A stretch of 35,629 bases of DNA from Candidatus Segetimicrobium genomatis. GTDB lineage: Bacteria > Sysuimicrobiota > Sysuimicrobiia > Sysuimicrobiales > Kaftiobacteriaceae. Of the stretch, positions 22,841-33,184 are shown one piece after another (within the stretch, counting starts at the first letter, position 1; each line of letters begins with the position of its first letter). Location: the NCBI GenBank assembly GCA_005882335.1, contig VBAP01000029.1, positions 1 through 35,629 on the forward strand. Direction: 5' to 3'. Below the pieces are notes generated by a model. That model ran no database searches. It was given only the letters and a program-made list of their open reading frames with translations, and had not been told where the DNA came from. A program made the translations under genes and the position numbers.

Positions 22841-25573
22841 ATGTCGCCTGAGGCTATCGCTCAACTCATCGCGTCTCGCAGGAGTCTTGCCCCGACTGCG
22901 CGACTGCCCGACCGCGCCACCGCACGTTTCGTGAAAGCCGAAGCCGAAGGCGGCTGCGGCGTCGTCGGCCTGGCCTGCACGGTCCCCATCGCCGGCCGGC
23001 ATATTCTGGCACCCTGCGGCCAGATGCACAACCGCGGCAATGGCAAAGGCGGCGGGCTCGCGGCCGCGGGTCTCGTCGCGGAGCAGATGGGTGTGGACGA
23101 GCACACACTGCGAACGGATTACCTCATCCAGATCGCGTTGCTCGAGGACAGTACCCGTGGGCGCATCGTCTCGGAGTTCATCGAGCCCGTGTTGGATGTC
23201 CGCGCAGGCTACCGCATTCCCACCCTCGATGACTACCGGACCATCGAGGGGCTGCAGGTGCGTCCGCCCGACGTCTGGCGGTACTTCGCCCGGGTCAAGC
23301 CCGATGTCCTGGATCGCGTCATAGCCGAGAAGCACCTCACCGCCCTGGATCGCCAGGCCGCCGAAGATGAGTACCTCTCCCAGTGGGCATTCCGGCTCAA
23401 TAAGACGTTCTACGCAGACCAGAGGATGCAGGCGTTTGTGATCTCGTACGGCCGGGACATGCTGGTGCTGAAACTCGTCGGCTACGCGGAGCAGGCGTTG
23501 CGCTACTACCAGATGGAGAATATCCAGGCCCGAGTGTGGATCGGCCACCAGCGCTATCCGACCAAGGGCCGCGTCTGGCATCCCGGCGGTGCTCACCCGT
23601 TCACCGCGCTCGACACCGCGCTGGTGCACAACGGCGACTTCGCCAACTACCACGCCGTCAGCGAATATCTGGCGCAGCGGAATCTGTTCCCGCTGTTCCT
23701 GACGGACACCGAGGTGTCCGTCCTGCTCGTCGACCTGTGGGCACGGATATATGGCTATCCGGTGGAGTATGTGATCGAGGCCATGGCGCCCACCACCGAG
23801 CGCGACTTCCTGATGCTGCCACCGGAGCGGCAGCGCGTCTACCGTGCCATCCAGACCGCGCACATGCATGGGTCCCCCGATGGCCCCTGGTTTTTCATCA
23901 TCGCGCGCACAATCGCAGACTCGCGGTCAGGCGGTCAAGCAGTCGGGCAGTCGCGGCCGGAAGTTGCCACTACCTCGCTCGACCACCCGACCGCTCGACC
24001 GCGCGACGGCGCGACCGCCTGGCAGTTGATCGGCATCACGGACACTTCGATGCTGCGCCCCCAGGTGTTCGCCCTGCAGGAGGGGGCGGTCTCCGTCGGT
24101 ATCATCGCGTCGGAGAAGCAGGCCATCGACGCAACGCTGGCCAGCCTTCACCACGAAGATCCGCGGGTGTGCCCGGTGGCCGACCGCTACTGGAATGCGC
24201 GAGGCGGTTCGTACACCGATGGCGGCGCGTTCATCTTCACGGTCACGGCGGACGAGAAGTTGATCTGCACGGATAAGTTCGGGAGCCAGGTATCTACCCC
24301 GCCCGGACAGCTGCATTACGTGCCGACCATCCCCATGGCGCCGGCCGCCCGGGCGGGAGAAGCCCCATTTCATGCGCTACGCGGCGGAGCGCCGCACACA
24401 CCGGCGCCGGACATCAGCGATGAGGCGGCATTATTCGCGCAAGGGCGCAACGGTCTGCTCGACTGGCCCTACGGCATTCTGGTGGCCTGGCTGAACGCGG
24501 TCCACCAGGAGGCGCGGGCCGGCGATCAGGTGCGGAAGATGGTGTTGGGAGCGCTGACCAGCCTTGTGGACCGCCGCCTGCCGACCGGGACGAAGAAACG
24601 CGGTTCAATTCTGGCGCTGCTACACACTGCCATCTACAACACGCTGAGGGACGTCCCACTACTTGACGGCATTCCCCCGCATCATGCCACGCGCGACGCG
24701 GCGAGCCGGATGCACCGCGTGGGTTGGGCGCATCGCGACCGGCTGGGCGGGCCGCCCGCACCGGACCACACCCTCGTCGTTGACCCCGATGGGTTCCCGT
24801 CCGAAGGCGGCCAGAGCCTGGCGCGTGAACTCGTGCGCGCGTATCGTGCAGGGTGGCGCTCGCTGATCGTGTTCAACGTGCGCGGCCAGCGGTTCATGGG
24901 GAGCGGGTTTGGCTCGGAGTCGGCTGGCGTGCGCGTTGACGTGTACGGCAGTGCGGGCGATTACCTGGGTTCGGGGATGGACGGAATAGAGATGCACGTG
25001 CATAACGACGCACAGGACCAGGTCGGCCAGATCTTGAAGGCCGGCAAACTCGCCGTCTACGGCAACGCGGGGCAGACGCTCCTGTATGGGGCCAAAGGCG
25101 GGGAGATTTACATCCTGGGCCACGCAGCCGGGCGGCCCCTCATCAATGCGGTGGGGCGGCCACGTGTGGTCATCAACGGCACAGCACTGGACTATCTGGC
25201 GGAGTCGTTCATGGCCGGCGATCCGCTCGAGGGCGGCGGGTTCGTGGTCCTCAACGGGATCGACGTCGGCGTCGACGGCCACATCGTCGACCTCGACACC
25301 CCGTATGCAGGCAGCAATCTCTTCTCACTGGCCAGCGGCGGCGCCATTTATGTCCGGGACCCCTTCCAACGGCTGGACGAGGAGCAACTGAACGGCGGGC
25401 ACTTCGCGGATATGACCGAAGCAGACTGGACCACGATCCTGCCGCAACTGCAGGAGAACGAACGGCTGTTCAACATCCCCGTTGACCGACTTCTGACGGT
25501 AGATGGGAAGCGTCGCGATCCCATTGAGGTGTACCGGAAAGTGGAGCCCGTAGAACTCTCGGTGCTGAAGTAG
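22841..25573 (+). CDS. Glutamine amidotransferase class II / GXGXG glutamate synthase protein
   Basis: 910 residues. The N-terminal class II amidotransferase has the nucleophile C39 in GGCGVVGLA, plus WIGHQRYPTKG and ALVHNGDFANY. The C-terminal part (about 680-840) is the beta-helical GXGXG domain (GSGFGS, GDYLGSGMDG, GNAGQTLLYGAKGGEIYILG). Together with the upstream FMN protein it makes a split glutamate synthase: this subunit releases ammonia from glutamine. The nucleophile is not at the mature N-terminus unless the first 38 residues are removed. Residues about 360-393 are encoded by an inserted repeat element (junction-type I). The start ATG follows GAGAG only weakly. Confidence 0.87.
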   Translation: MSPEAIAQLIASRRSLAPTARLPDRATARFVKAEAEGGCGVVGLACTVPIAGRHILAPCGQMHNRGNGKGGGLAAAGLVAEQMGVDEHTLRTDYLIQIALLEDSTRGRIVSEFIEPVLDVRAGYRIPTLDDYRTIEGLQVRPPDVWRYFARVKPDVLDRVIAEKHLTALDRQAAEDEYLSQWAFRLNKTFYADQRMQAFVISYGRDMLVLKLVGYAEQALRYYQMENIQARVWIGHQRYPTKGRVWHPGGAHPFTALDTALVHNGDFANYHAVSEYLAQRNLFPLFLTDTEVSVLLVDLWARIYGYPVEYVIEAMAPTTERDFLMLPPERQRVYRAIQTAHMHGSPDGPWFFIIARTIADSRSGGQAVGQSRPEVATTSLDHPTARPRDGATAWQLIGITDTSMLRPQVFALQEGAVSVGIIASEKQAIDATLASLHHEDPRVCPVADRYWNARGGSYTDGGAFIFTVTADEKLICTDKFGSQVSTPPGQLHYVPTIPMAPAARAGEAPFHALRGGAPHTPAPDISDEAALFAQGRNGLLDWPYGILVAWLNAVHQEARAGDQVRKMVLGALTSLVDRRLPTGTKKRGSILALLHTAIYNTLRDVPLLDGIPPHHATRDAASRMHRVGWAHRDRLGGPPAPDHTLVVDPDGFPSEGGQSLARELVRAYRAGWRSLIVFNVRGQRFMGSGFGSESAGVRVDVYGSAGDYLGSGMDGIEMHVHNDAQDQVGQILKAGKLAVYGNAGQTLLYGAKGGEIYILGHAAGRPLINAVGRPRVVINGTALDYLAESFMAGDPLEGGGFVVLNGIDVGVDGHIVDLDTPYAGSNLFSLASGGAIYVRDPFQRLDEEQLNGGHFADMTEADWTTILPQLQENERLFNIPVDRLLTVDGKRRDPIEVYRKVEPVELSVLK
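23921..24019. repeat. In-frame repeat element I (GCGGTC / CGACCGC arms) inside the amidotransferase gene
   Basis: GCGGTCAGGCGGTCAAGCAG-type units (23921-23958) and CGACCGCTCGACCGCGCGAC-type units (23977-24019) flank an 18-base spacer. They have the same architecture as the intergenic junction elements but lie wholly within coding sequence and keep the frame. The encoded stretch (SRSGGQAVGQSRPE and LDHPTARPRDGAT) is low-complexity and interrupts the strand pair FFIIARTI and WQLIGITDTS. Confidence 0.9.
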
Positions 25574-25585
25574 ACTTCGGGAAAG

Positions 25586-26785
25586 GTGACCAAGTTACTT
25601 GCCCCCGGCAAACCTCCAGCCCATACGCCAATCCGCTGGTTGGCGTTGCTCTGCGCGAGCGAAATCCTCACCATGCTCACCTTCGGCAACTACTCGGCGG
25701 CGCTGCCCGTGCTGCGCCAGCAGTGGGCGCTTTCTGCGGCGCAGGCTGGTGCCATTTTCGCCGGCCAGCAGATCGGGTACACAGCCGCCGTGCTTGTGCT
25801 CGCGACCCTCACCGACGTTGCCGGCGTCCGGATCATCTACCTGCTCAGCGCGATCTGGAATGCTGTGTTCGGCGCCCTCTTTGCGACGTTCGCCGATGGC
25901 TTTGGCTCGGCCCTCGTGCTGCGAACGCTCGCCGGCATGGGGCTGGCCGGCACTTATGTACCGGGAATGCGTCTGGTGGTGGAAACTTTTCCCGCGCAGC
26001 GCCGCGGCGCGGCGATGGGCGTCTACATTGCCTGCTTCAGCCTCGGCATCAGCCTCTCGCTGCTGCTGACCGGTATCATCCTGCCATACAGCTGGCGCAC
26101 GGCATTTGCGGTGACCTCAGCCGGTCCGCTGGCAGCAGTCCTCATTGCCTGGGGGACCGTCCGGGACATCGCGCGGCCGGCGGCCCGGGTGCGCTCGGCG
26201 ATCAGAGAGGCGCTCCGCAACCGCCGCGCGTTGCGTTTCATTGCCGCCTACGCGGCTCATAACTGGGAGTTGTTTGGGATGCGTGCCTGGCTCCCGGCAT
26301 TCTTGACCACGCTGTGGGTGCGGCAGGGGATGCCATTGACGGCTGCTACGGCGCGCGGCGCCACGTTCGCATCACTCGTGCTGGTCGGTAGCGGCCTGAG
26401 CAACGCGGCCGGAGGCTGGCTGTCCGATCACCTGGGGCGGCGCCGGACGATCCTCATGTTCCTGACCGCCTCGGCCCTGTGTTCTGCCTTGATCGGATGG
26501 ACGCCGCGGCTGGGTATGGCCGCCGTGCTGATCCTCGCCCTCGTCTACGGGCTGCTGGTCACGGCTGATTCGTCGACCATCTCAACTGCGGTCGCCGAGT
26601 CGGCCACGGCTGACACGCTGGGCGCCACCCTGGCCGTGCAGTCCGGGCTGGGATTCCTGGTCACCGCAATCTCTCCGTCTCTGTTCGGGGCAATCCTCGA
26701 CGCCACCGGCGGCACCTGGGGGTGGGCCTTTGCGTCGTTGGGCGCGGCGGCATTGTTGGGCATCACCACCGTTCTAAAGCGCTGA
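25586..26785 (+). CDS. MFS transporter
   Basis: 399 residues with about twelve membrane helices. RLVVETFPAQRRGAAMGVYIA and GWLSDHLGRRRTILM are the loop motifs of each six-helix half. The general layout (FGNYSAALPVLRQQWALSAAQAG) resembles anion or aromatic-acid symporters and exporters, but the substrate cannot be told. The start is GTG at 25586 with a GGGAAAG just before it, only 12 bases after the amidotransferase stop, so co-transcription is plausible. The C-terminus ends in VLKR, 38 bases before mfd. Confidence 0.85.
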   Translation: MTKLLAPGKPPAHTPIRWLALLCASEILTMLTFGNYSAALPVLRQQWALSAAQAGAIFAGQQIGYTAAVLVLATLTDVAGVRIIYLLSAIWNAVFGALFATFADGFGSALVLRTLAGMGLAGTYVPGMRLVVETFPAQRRGAAMGVYIACFSLGISLSLLLTGIILPYSWRTAFAVTSAGPLAAVLIAWGTVRDIARPAARVRSAIREALRNRRALRFIAAYAAHNWELFGMRAWLPAFLTTLWVRQGMPLTAATARGATFASLVLVGSGLSNAAGGWLSDHLGRRRTILMFLTASALCSALIGWTPRLGMAAVLILALVYGLLVTADSSTISTAVAESATADTLGATLAVQSGLGFLVTAISPSLFGAILDATGGTWGWAFASLGAAALLGITTVLKR

Positions 26786-26815
26786 TTGTGATGGTTTGAC
26801 TGGGACAGGTACAAT
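26786..26815 (+). promoter_or_regulatory. Candidate promoter of mfd giving a leaderless mRNA
   Basis: TTGTGA (26786-26791) and TACAAT (26810-26815) are spaced 18 bases apart. Transcription would start at about 26822, two bases before the mfd ATG, and no Shine-Dalgarno is present upstream. The fit to consensus is moderate. Confidence 0.45.
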
Positions 26816-26823
26816 TAGATGTT

Positions 26824-29800
26824 ATGACCCTCCACGATCTGCTGCCGCTCCTGCGCCAGCAGGAACCGTACACCCGGCTGCTCGACGCCGTTCGCCGGCT
26901 CAGCCATCCCTGGGTGGTCGGTCCGGCCGGAGCGGAGAAAGCATATCTCTTGGCGGCGCTGGCTGAGGACCTCGCCGTCCCTGGACCAGGAACTGCGGGC
27001 CCCGAGCCGCGCCGAGGGGTCGCAGACGCCGAGCCACGTCGAGGCGTCGTTCTGCTGGCCACGCCTTCATACGACGCGGCGGAGCGGCTACACGATGATT
27101 TGCTGACGTTTGCCCCGACATTAGAGGGCAGTGTCATGGTGTTTCCTCAGTGGGACGTGCGGGAGGACGGTGAACGCCCGGCTCCTCAAATCGTCGGTGA
27201 GCGGGTGGCAGTGCTCTTGCGGTTGCTGGACGGTCCGCCGCCGTGGATCGTCGCGCCGGTCTCGGCGCTGCTGCGGGTCGTTCCCTCGCCCGATGAGTTT
27301 CGCGGTTCCACGAGGCGCCTCCGGCAGGGCGATCGCGGCGACCGGGAGGCCATCGTCACCTTCCTGGCCGAGAGCGGCTACGAACGGGTCGAACTGGTCG
27401 AAGCCAAAGGGCAGTTTGCGGTGCGGGGCGGGATCCTGGACGTGTTCCCCGCGCACCTGGACACTCCCGTCCGCGCAGAATGGTTTGGCGATGAGATCGA
27501 AGCCCTGCGGGCATTCGACCCCACCACGCAACGCAGCACCCAGCCTCTACCGGTGGCGCTGCTGACGCCCGTAACCGAACGCGGCGGGAGCGCGACGCTG
27601 CTCGACTACCTGCCGCGTTCGTCGCTGCTTGTCCTGGACGAACCCGACGAACTGCAACGCCAGGCGCGCACGCTGCTGGAGCGCGCAGCCCCCGGGACGC
27701 TGGTCCCGTGGGAGGACGTGGCGCACCGGACCAACGACATGGTCCGTCTGAGCCTCTCGACGCTGCATGCCGCCGAGAGCACCGCGGTCGAGATCTCGAT
27801 TCGCTTCGCCGGGGTCGAAGCGTTCGGGGGACAGATGAAACTGCTGGCCCGCGCATTGGAAGAGTGGCAGGCGCAGGGTCACCGCATCGTCGTCGCCACC
27901 ACACAAGCGCAGCGGATGCGGGAAATTCTCGCCGACCATGGCGTGGGCGCACTGGCCGCCGGCGAATCTCCCACCCTGCCGGACCCCGGTCACGTCGCCG
28001 TAATCAGCGCGCCGCTGTCGCGCGGGTTTGAGCTGGAGGCGGCGGCGCTGGTTGTGGTCAGCGATAGCGAAATCGTCGGCTGGCGTCGTCGCCGGCGCAA
28101 GCTGCGGTTCCGCGAGGGCGTCCGGCTCTACTCCTGGACCGATCTATCCGCCGGCGACCTCGTCGTGCACATCCATCACGGCATCGGCATCTACCGCGGC
28201 ATGGTCCGGCTGTTGCTGCACAGCGCGGAACGCGACTATCTCCATCTGGAGTACGCGCAGGGCGACCGGCTGTACGTACCGACAGACCAGATCAATCTCG
28301 TGCAGCGCTACATCGGCGTGGAGGGCCAGCAGCCGAAGATCCACCGCCTGGGCGGCGCGGAGTGGGAACGCGAGAAGAAGCGTGTCAAGGAAGCGGCACA
28401 GGAGATGGCGCGGGAGTTACTGCAGCTGTACGCGGTGCGGGAGACCGTCCCCGGCCACGCGTTCTCGGCAGACACGCCGTGGCAGCAAGAGTTGGAGGCG
28501 ACGTTCGAATTTGAGGAGACGCCCGACCAGTGGCTGGCCATCCAGGACGTCAAGCGTGACATGGAGGCACCCAAGCCGATGGACCGGCTGATCGCGGGGG
28601 ACGTCGGCTACGGCAAGACCGAGGTCGCGCTCCGCGCGGCGTTCAAGGCGGTGATGGACGGCAAGCAGGTCGCCGTACTGGTGCCCACTACCATCCTGGC
28701 GCAACAGCATTACAACGTCTTCCTCAAACGGCTGGCCGCCTATCCCATGAAGGTGGAGGTGCTCAGCCGGTTTCGCAGCCGCGTCGAGCAGCGCCGGGTG
28801 ATCGACGGGATCGCTGCCGGCACCGTCGATATCGTCATCGGCACCCACCGGCTGCTTCAAAAGGACGTGCGGTTCGCCAAGCTCGGCCTCGTGATCATCG
28901 ACGAGGAGCAGCGATTCGGGGTCAAGCACAAGGAACAACTCAAACAGTTGCGCAGAAGCGTCGACGTGCTGACCCTGACGGCCACCCCGATCCCACGCAC
29001 GCTGCATATGTCCCTGGTGGGACTACGCGACATGTCGGTGATGGAAACGCCGCCCGATGCCCGGCTGCCGATCCTCACGGAGATCCGCCCTTACGAAGGG
29101 GACGCCATCCGGGAGATGATCCAGCGGGAACTGGATCGTGGAGGACAGGTGTACGTTGTGCACAACCGCGTCGAGACCATCGAACGGGCGGCCCGCCGCA
29201 TCCGCTCGGCCGTACCGGAGGCCAGGGTGGCAGTGGCGCACGGGCAGATGCCGGAGGAACGGCTGGAACAGGTGATGATGGATTTCCTCGGCGGCCGGTT
29301 AGACGTGCTCGTGTGCACGACGATCGTGGAGATCGGACTTGACATTCCCCGTGTGAATACGATTCTCGTGGAGGACGCGCACGTGATGGGCCTGTCCCAG
29401 CTGTACCAGCTGCGCGGCCGCGTCGGCCGGTCCGACCGCCAGGCGTACTGCTACCTGCTGTACCCGAAGGGTGTCCCGTTGACCGACGAAGCCCGCCAGC
29501 GGCTGCAGGCGATGCAGGAATTCGTTGAGCTGGGCTCGGGCTTCAAGCTGGCCATGAGAGACCTGGAGATCCGCGGCGCCGGCAACCTCCTCGGACCTGA
29601 GCAGCATGGGCACCTTGCCGCCGTGGGGTTCGAGCTGTATAGCCGGCTGCTGGATGAATCCATTCGTGAGTTGCGCGGCCAGATCGTGGAGGAGGCGCCG
29701 GACGCCACGGTCGATCTCGGCGTGGACGCCTACCTCCCCGAACCATACATCCCCGACGAAGGACAGCGCATGGCCATGTATCGCAAGATGGCGGCGGTCC

Positions 29801-30180
29801 GGACGCCGGAAGAAGCGGGCGAGGTGGCCGAGGAGATCACCGACCGCTACGGCCCGCCACCCAGCCAGGCAGCCAACCTCCTCCAGATCGTGCGGTTGCG
29901 CGCGCTGGCGCGCGATGCCGGTATCGCGGCCATCGCGCGGGAACAGGATCGCATCGTGCTGAAGCCGGCCGCCGGCTGGTCGCTGGGCACCGAAGAGGAA
30001 GCGGCCCTCGTGCGGGAGTTCGGAGGGCGGCTCACCGCGGCGGCGGGGATCCTTCGCCTGCGAGCGGGCGGCCCTGGCCTGGCCGACGTCGAGACGATGA
30101 CGCAGGTGCTGCAGGCCCTGGCACGCCACGGCCGCCGGCGAGAACCCGCCGGGATTGCGCCTGGCCATCCGGGCGGGTAG
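26824..30180 (+). CDS. mfd: Transcription-repair coupling factor Mfd
   Basis: 1118 residues, normal length. It removes RNA polymerase stalled at DNA lesions and recruits UvrA. In order: a UvrB-like N-terminal module (FLAESGYERVELVEAKGQFAVRGGILDVFP), an RNA-polymerase-interaction CarD-like domain (GDLVVHIHHGIGIYRGM), the RecG-like translocase with Walker A GDVGYGKTE (592-600), DEEQ box (about 692), TATPIPRTL, and motif VI QLRGRVGRSDRQAYCYLL, and a C-terminal TRCF domain (AYLPEPYIPDEGQR). A repeat-coded stretch (residues about 55-75) lies in the N-terminal domain. It heads the mfd-PPIase-rqcP-eno-divIC-yabR series. Confidence 0.98.
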   Translation: MTLHDLLPLLRQQEPYTRLLDAVRRLSHPWVVGPAGAEKAYLLAALAEDLAVPGPGTAGPEPRRGVADAEPRRGVVLLATPSYDAAERLHDDLLTFAPTLEGSVMVFPQWDVREDGERPAPQIVGERVAVLLRLLDGPPPWIVAPVSALLRVVPSPDEFRGSTRRLRQGDRGDREAIVTFLAESGYERVELVEAKGQFAVRGGILDVFPAHLDTPVRAEWFGDEIEALRAFDPTTQRSTQPLPVALLTPVTERGGSATLLDYLPRSSLLVLDEPDELQRQARTLLERAAPGTLVPWEDVAHRTNDMVRLSLSTLHAAESTAVEISIRFAGVEAFGGQMKLLARALEEWQAQGHRIVVATTQAQRMREILADHGVGALAAGESPTLPDPGHVAVISAPLSRGFELEAAALVVVSDSEIVGWRRRRRKLRFREGVRLYSWTDLSAGDLVVHIHHGIGIYRGMVRLLLHSAERDYLHLEYAQGDRLYVPTDQINLVQRYIGVEGQQPKIHRLGGAEWEREKKRVKEAAQEMARELLQLYAVRETVPGHAFSADTPWQQELEATFEFEETPDQWLAIQDVKRDMEAPKPMDRLIAGDVGYGKTEVALRAAFKAVMDGKQVAVLVPTTILAQQHYNVFLKRLAAYPMKVEVLSRFRSRVEQRRVIDGIAAGTVDIVIGTHRLLQKDVRFAKLGLVIIDEEQRFGVKHKEQLKQLRRSVDVLTLTATPIPRTLHMSLVGLRDMSVMETPPDARLPILTEIRPYEGDAIREMIQRELDRGGQVYVVHNRVETIERAARRIRSAVPEARVAVAHGQMPEERLEQVMMDFLGGRLDVLVCTTIVEIGLDIPRVNTILVEDAHVMGLSQLYQLRGRVGRSDRQAYCYLLYPKGVPLTDEARQRLQAMQEFVELGSGFKLAMRDLEIRGAGNLLGPEQHGHLAAVGFELYSRLLDESIRELRGQIVEEAPDATVDLGVDAYLPEPYIPDEGQRMAMYRKMAAVRTPEEAGEVAEEITDRYGPPPSQAANLLQIVRLRALARDAGIAAIAREQDRIVLKPAAGWSLGTEEEAALVREFGGRLTAAAGILRLRAGGPGLADVETMTQVLQALARHGRRREPAGIAPGHPGG
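27002..27049. repeat. Direct 21-nt repeat inside mfd
   Basis: Two copies with a 27-base period (27002-27022 and 27029-27049) match at 18 of 21 positions by eye. They encode EPRRGVADAEPRRGV between the strand PWVVGPAG...LAAL and VLLATPSYDAAERL, a place where other Mfd proteins have a short loop. It appears to be a small in-frame repeat expansion. Confidence 0.65.
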
Positions 30181-30217
30181 GATGAAGCAGCGAACACACA
30201 ATTGGGAGGCGTGAAGA

Positions 30218-31174
30218 ATGCAAGGACGGGCCAGAATCGTGATCCTGGGACTCGTCGCTGTGCTCCTCGGCGGGGGCGCGGTGACGGCAGTCACCATCGG
30301 GATGCAACGGGGCACGGCGGTCGCCGCCACCGTCAACGGTGAAGTAATTTACGTCAACGAACTAAATGGACAGGTCGACACCCTCGCCAAACAGTACGGA
30401 CTCGATGTGGGAACTGCGGACGGCGCCCGGCAGCGAGCGGAGATCTCCCGCGTGGTCCTCGACCAGCTCATCGAACAGCGGCTGGTGCTCCAGGAGGCGC
30501 GCCGAAACAGCGCCATGCCCACGGAGACGCAGGTGGAGTCGCAGCTCCAAGAGATCAAACGCAACTTCCCCACCGAAAGTGACTTCGAGATGGCGCTGTC
30601 GCAGCGCAACCTCTCGCTCACCGAGCTCAAGGATCGCCTGCGGACCAATCTGGCCGTGCGGAATCTCATGGTGAAGGTGGCGCCGGCCACAGTGAGCGAC
30701 GTCGAGATCGAGCAATACTTCCGTGAGCACCGCAATGAGTTCGACCGGTCCGAGCAGGTCCACGTCAAGCACATCCTCCTGGACGACGAGAATCAGGCCC
30801 GGCTGGTGCTGGCGAAGCTGCGGCGTGGCGAGTCGTTTGACGATCTGGCGCGCCAGTACTCCAAGGATCCTGGCAGTCGCGAGCAGGGCGGCGACCTGGG
30901 GTTCGTCAGCCGTGGGCAGCTGGTGCCCGAATTTGAGCAGGTGGCCTTCGCGCTGCAGCCCAAGCAGATCTCGGACATTGTCAAGACGCAATACGGCTAT
31001 CATCTCATCCAGGTCCTCGAACGCCGGCCCCCGCAACCGGCTACGCTCGAGCAGGCGCGTGACAAGATCCGCGGGGTCCTGTTGTCCGGCAGGCAAGAAG
31101 CATCCTTCCAGGAGTGGATGAAAAAGATCAAGACCCAGGCAAAGATCACGCGGACGGACCAGCCCACGAAATGA
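30218..31174 (+). CDS. SurA/PrsA-type peptidylprolyl isomerase, membrane-anchored
   Basis: 318 residues. A single hydrophobic helix at 7-29 acts as signal or anchor without a lipobox cysteine. The SurA_N-like chaperone region (about 37-150) leads to a parvulin domain (about 175-265; VKHILLDDENQARLVLAKLRRGESFDDLARQYS, then GGDLGFVSRGQLVPEFE and YGYHLIQV). It helps fold exported proteins outside the membrane. A clear GGAGG lies nine bases before the ATG. In Firmicutes a prsA-type gene occupies this spot after mfd. Confidence 0.93.
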   Translation: MQGRARIVILGLVAVLLGGGAVTAVTIGMQRGTAVAATVNGEVIYVNELNGQVDTLAKQYGLDVGTADGARQRAEISRVVLDQLIEQRLVLQEARRNSAMPTETQVESQLQEIKRNFPTESDFEMALSQRNLSLTELKDRLRTNLAVRNLMVKVAPATVSDVEIEQYFREHRNEFDRSEQVHVKHILLDDENQARLVLAKLRRGESFDDLARQYSKDPGSREQGGDLGFVSRGQLVPEFEQVAFALQPKQISDIVKTQYGYHLIQVLERRPPQPATLEQARDKIRGVLLSGRQEASFQEWMKKIKTQAKITRTDQPTK

Positions 31175-31175
31175 G

Positions 31176-31213
31176 TCCCCTGTTCCCCCGTTCCCCCGTT
31201 CCCGCGTCCCCGC
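31176..31213. repeat. Junction repeat J1: CCGTTCCC units before rqcP
   Basis: Five CCGTTCCC/CTGTTCCC-type units fill the space between the isomerase stop and the rqcP ATG. No G-rich partner arm lies at this junction itself; the nearest is at 31471-31504 at the end of rqcP. The C-rich run takes the place of a Shine-Dalgarno sequence. Confidence 0.85.
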
Positions 31214-31470
31214 ACGTATGCGGTTAGACAAGTTCCTCCAAGTCAGCCGCCTCGTGAAGCGGCGCACGCTGGCGCACACCCTGTGCGAGGCCGGCCGGGT
31301 GCGGATCAACGGCGCCGCGGCGAAGCCTGCGGCATCCGTCAGGCTGGGAGACGTGATCACCATCTCGCGGGGCGACCGCCGGCTCGTGGCCAAAGTGCTC
31401 GCCGTGCCCGAACGGCCCACCCCCTCGAAAGAACTCGTCGAGATTCTGGGACGCATTGACATCGGAGAAT

Positions 31471-33076
<1,606 letters not shown>

Positions 33077-33114
33077 AACCACCGACTGTGCACGAAATAT
33101 TTTCGTTAAGTCCC

Positions 33115-33136
33115 GGGCTATCGAACACTCGATCCC
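33115..33136. other. Small hairpin upstream of divIC
   Basis: GGG-ct-ATCGA-ACAC-TCGAT-CCC forms a five-plus-three base-pair stem with a two-base bulge. A nearby short palindrome CGAAA-TAT-TTTCG lies at 33093-33105. The two are the only AT-richer structured parts of the gap before divIC and may belong to its promoter region; no clear -35/-10 pair was found. Confidence 0.35.
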
Positions 33137-33184
33137 GGTTGTCGTCGCACCTTCTACGTCGCAGCGTCTGGAGCGGACATCGTC

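Noticed and set aside
33080..33180. Possible tRNA in the eno-divIC gap
   Set aside because: There is no T-loop GGTTCGA-type sequence or cloverleaf; only a small hairpin is present.
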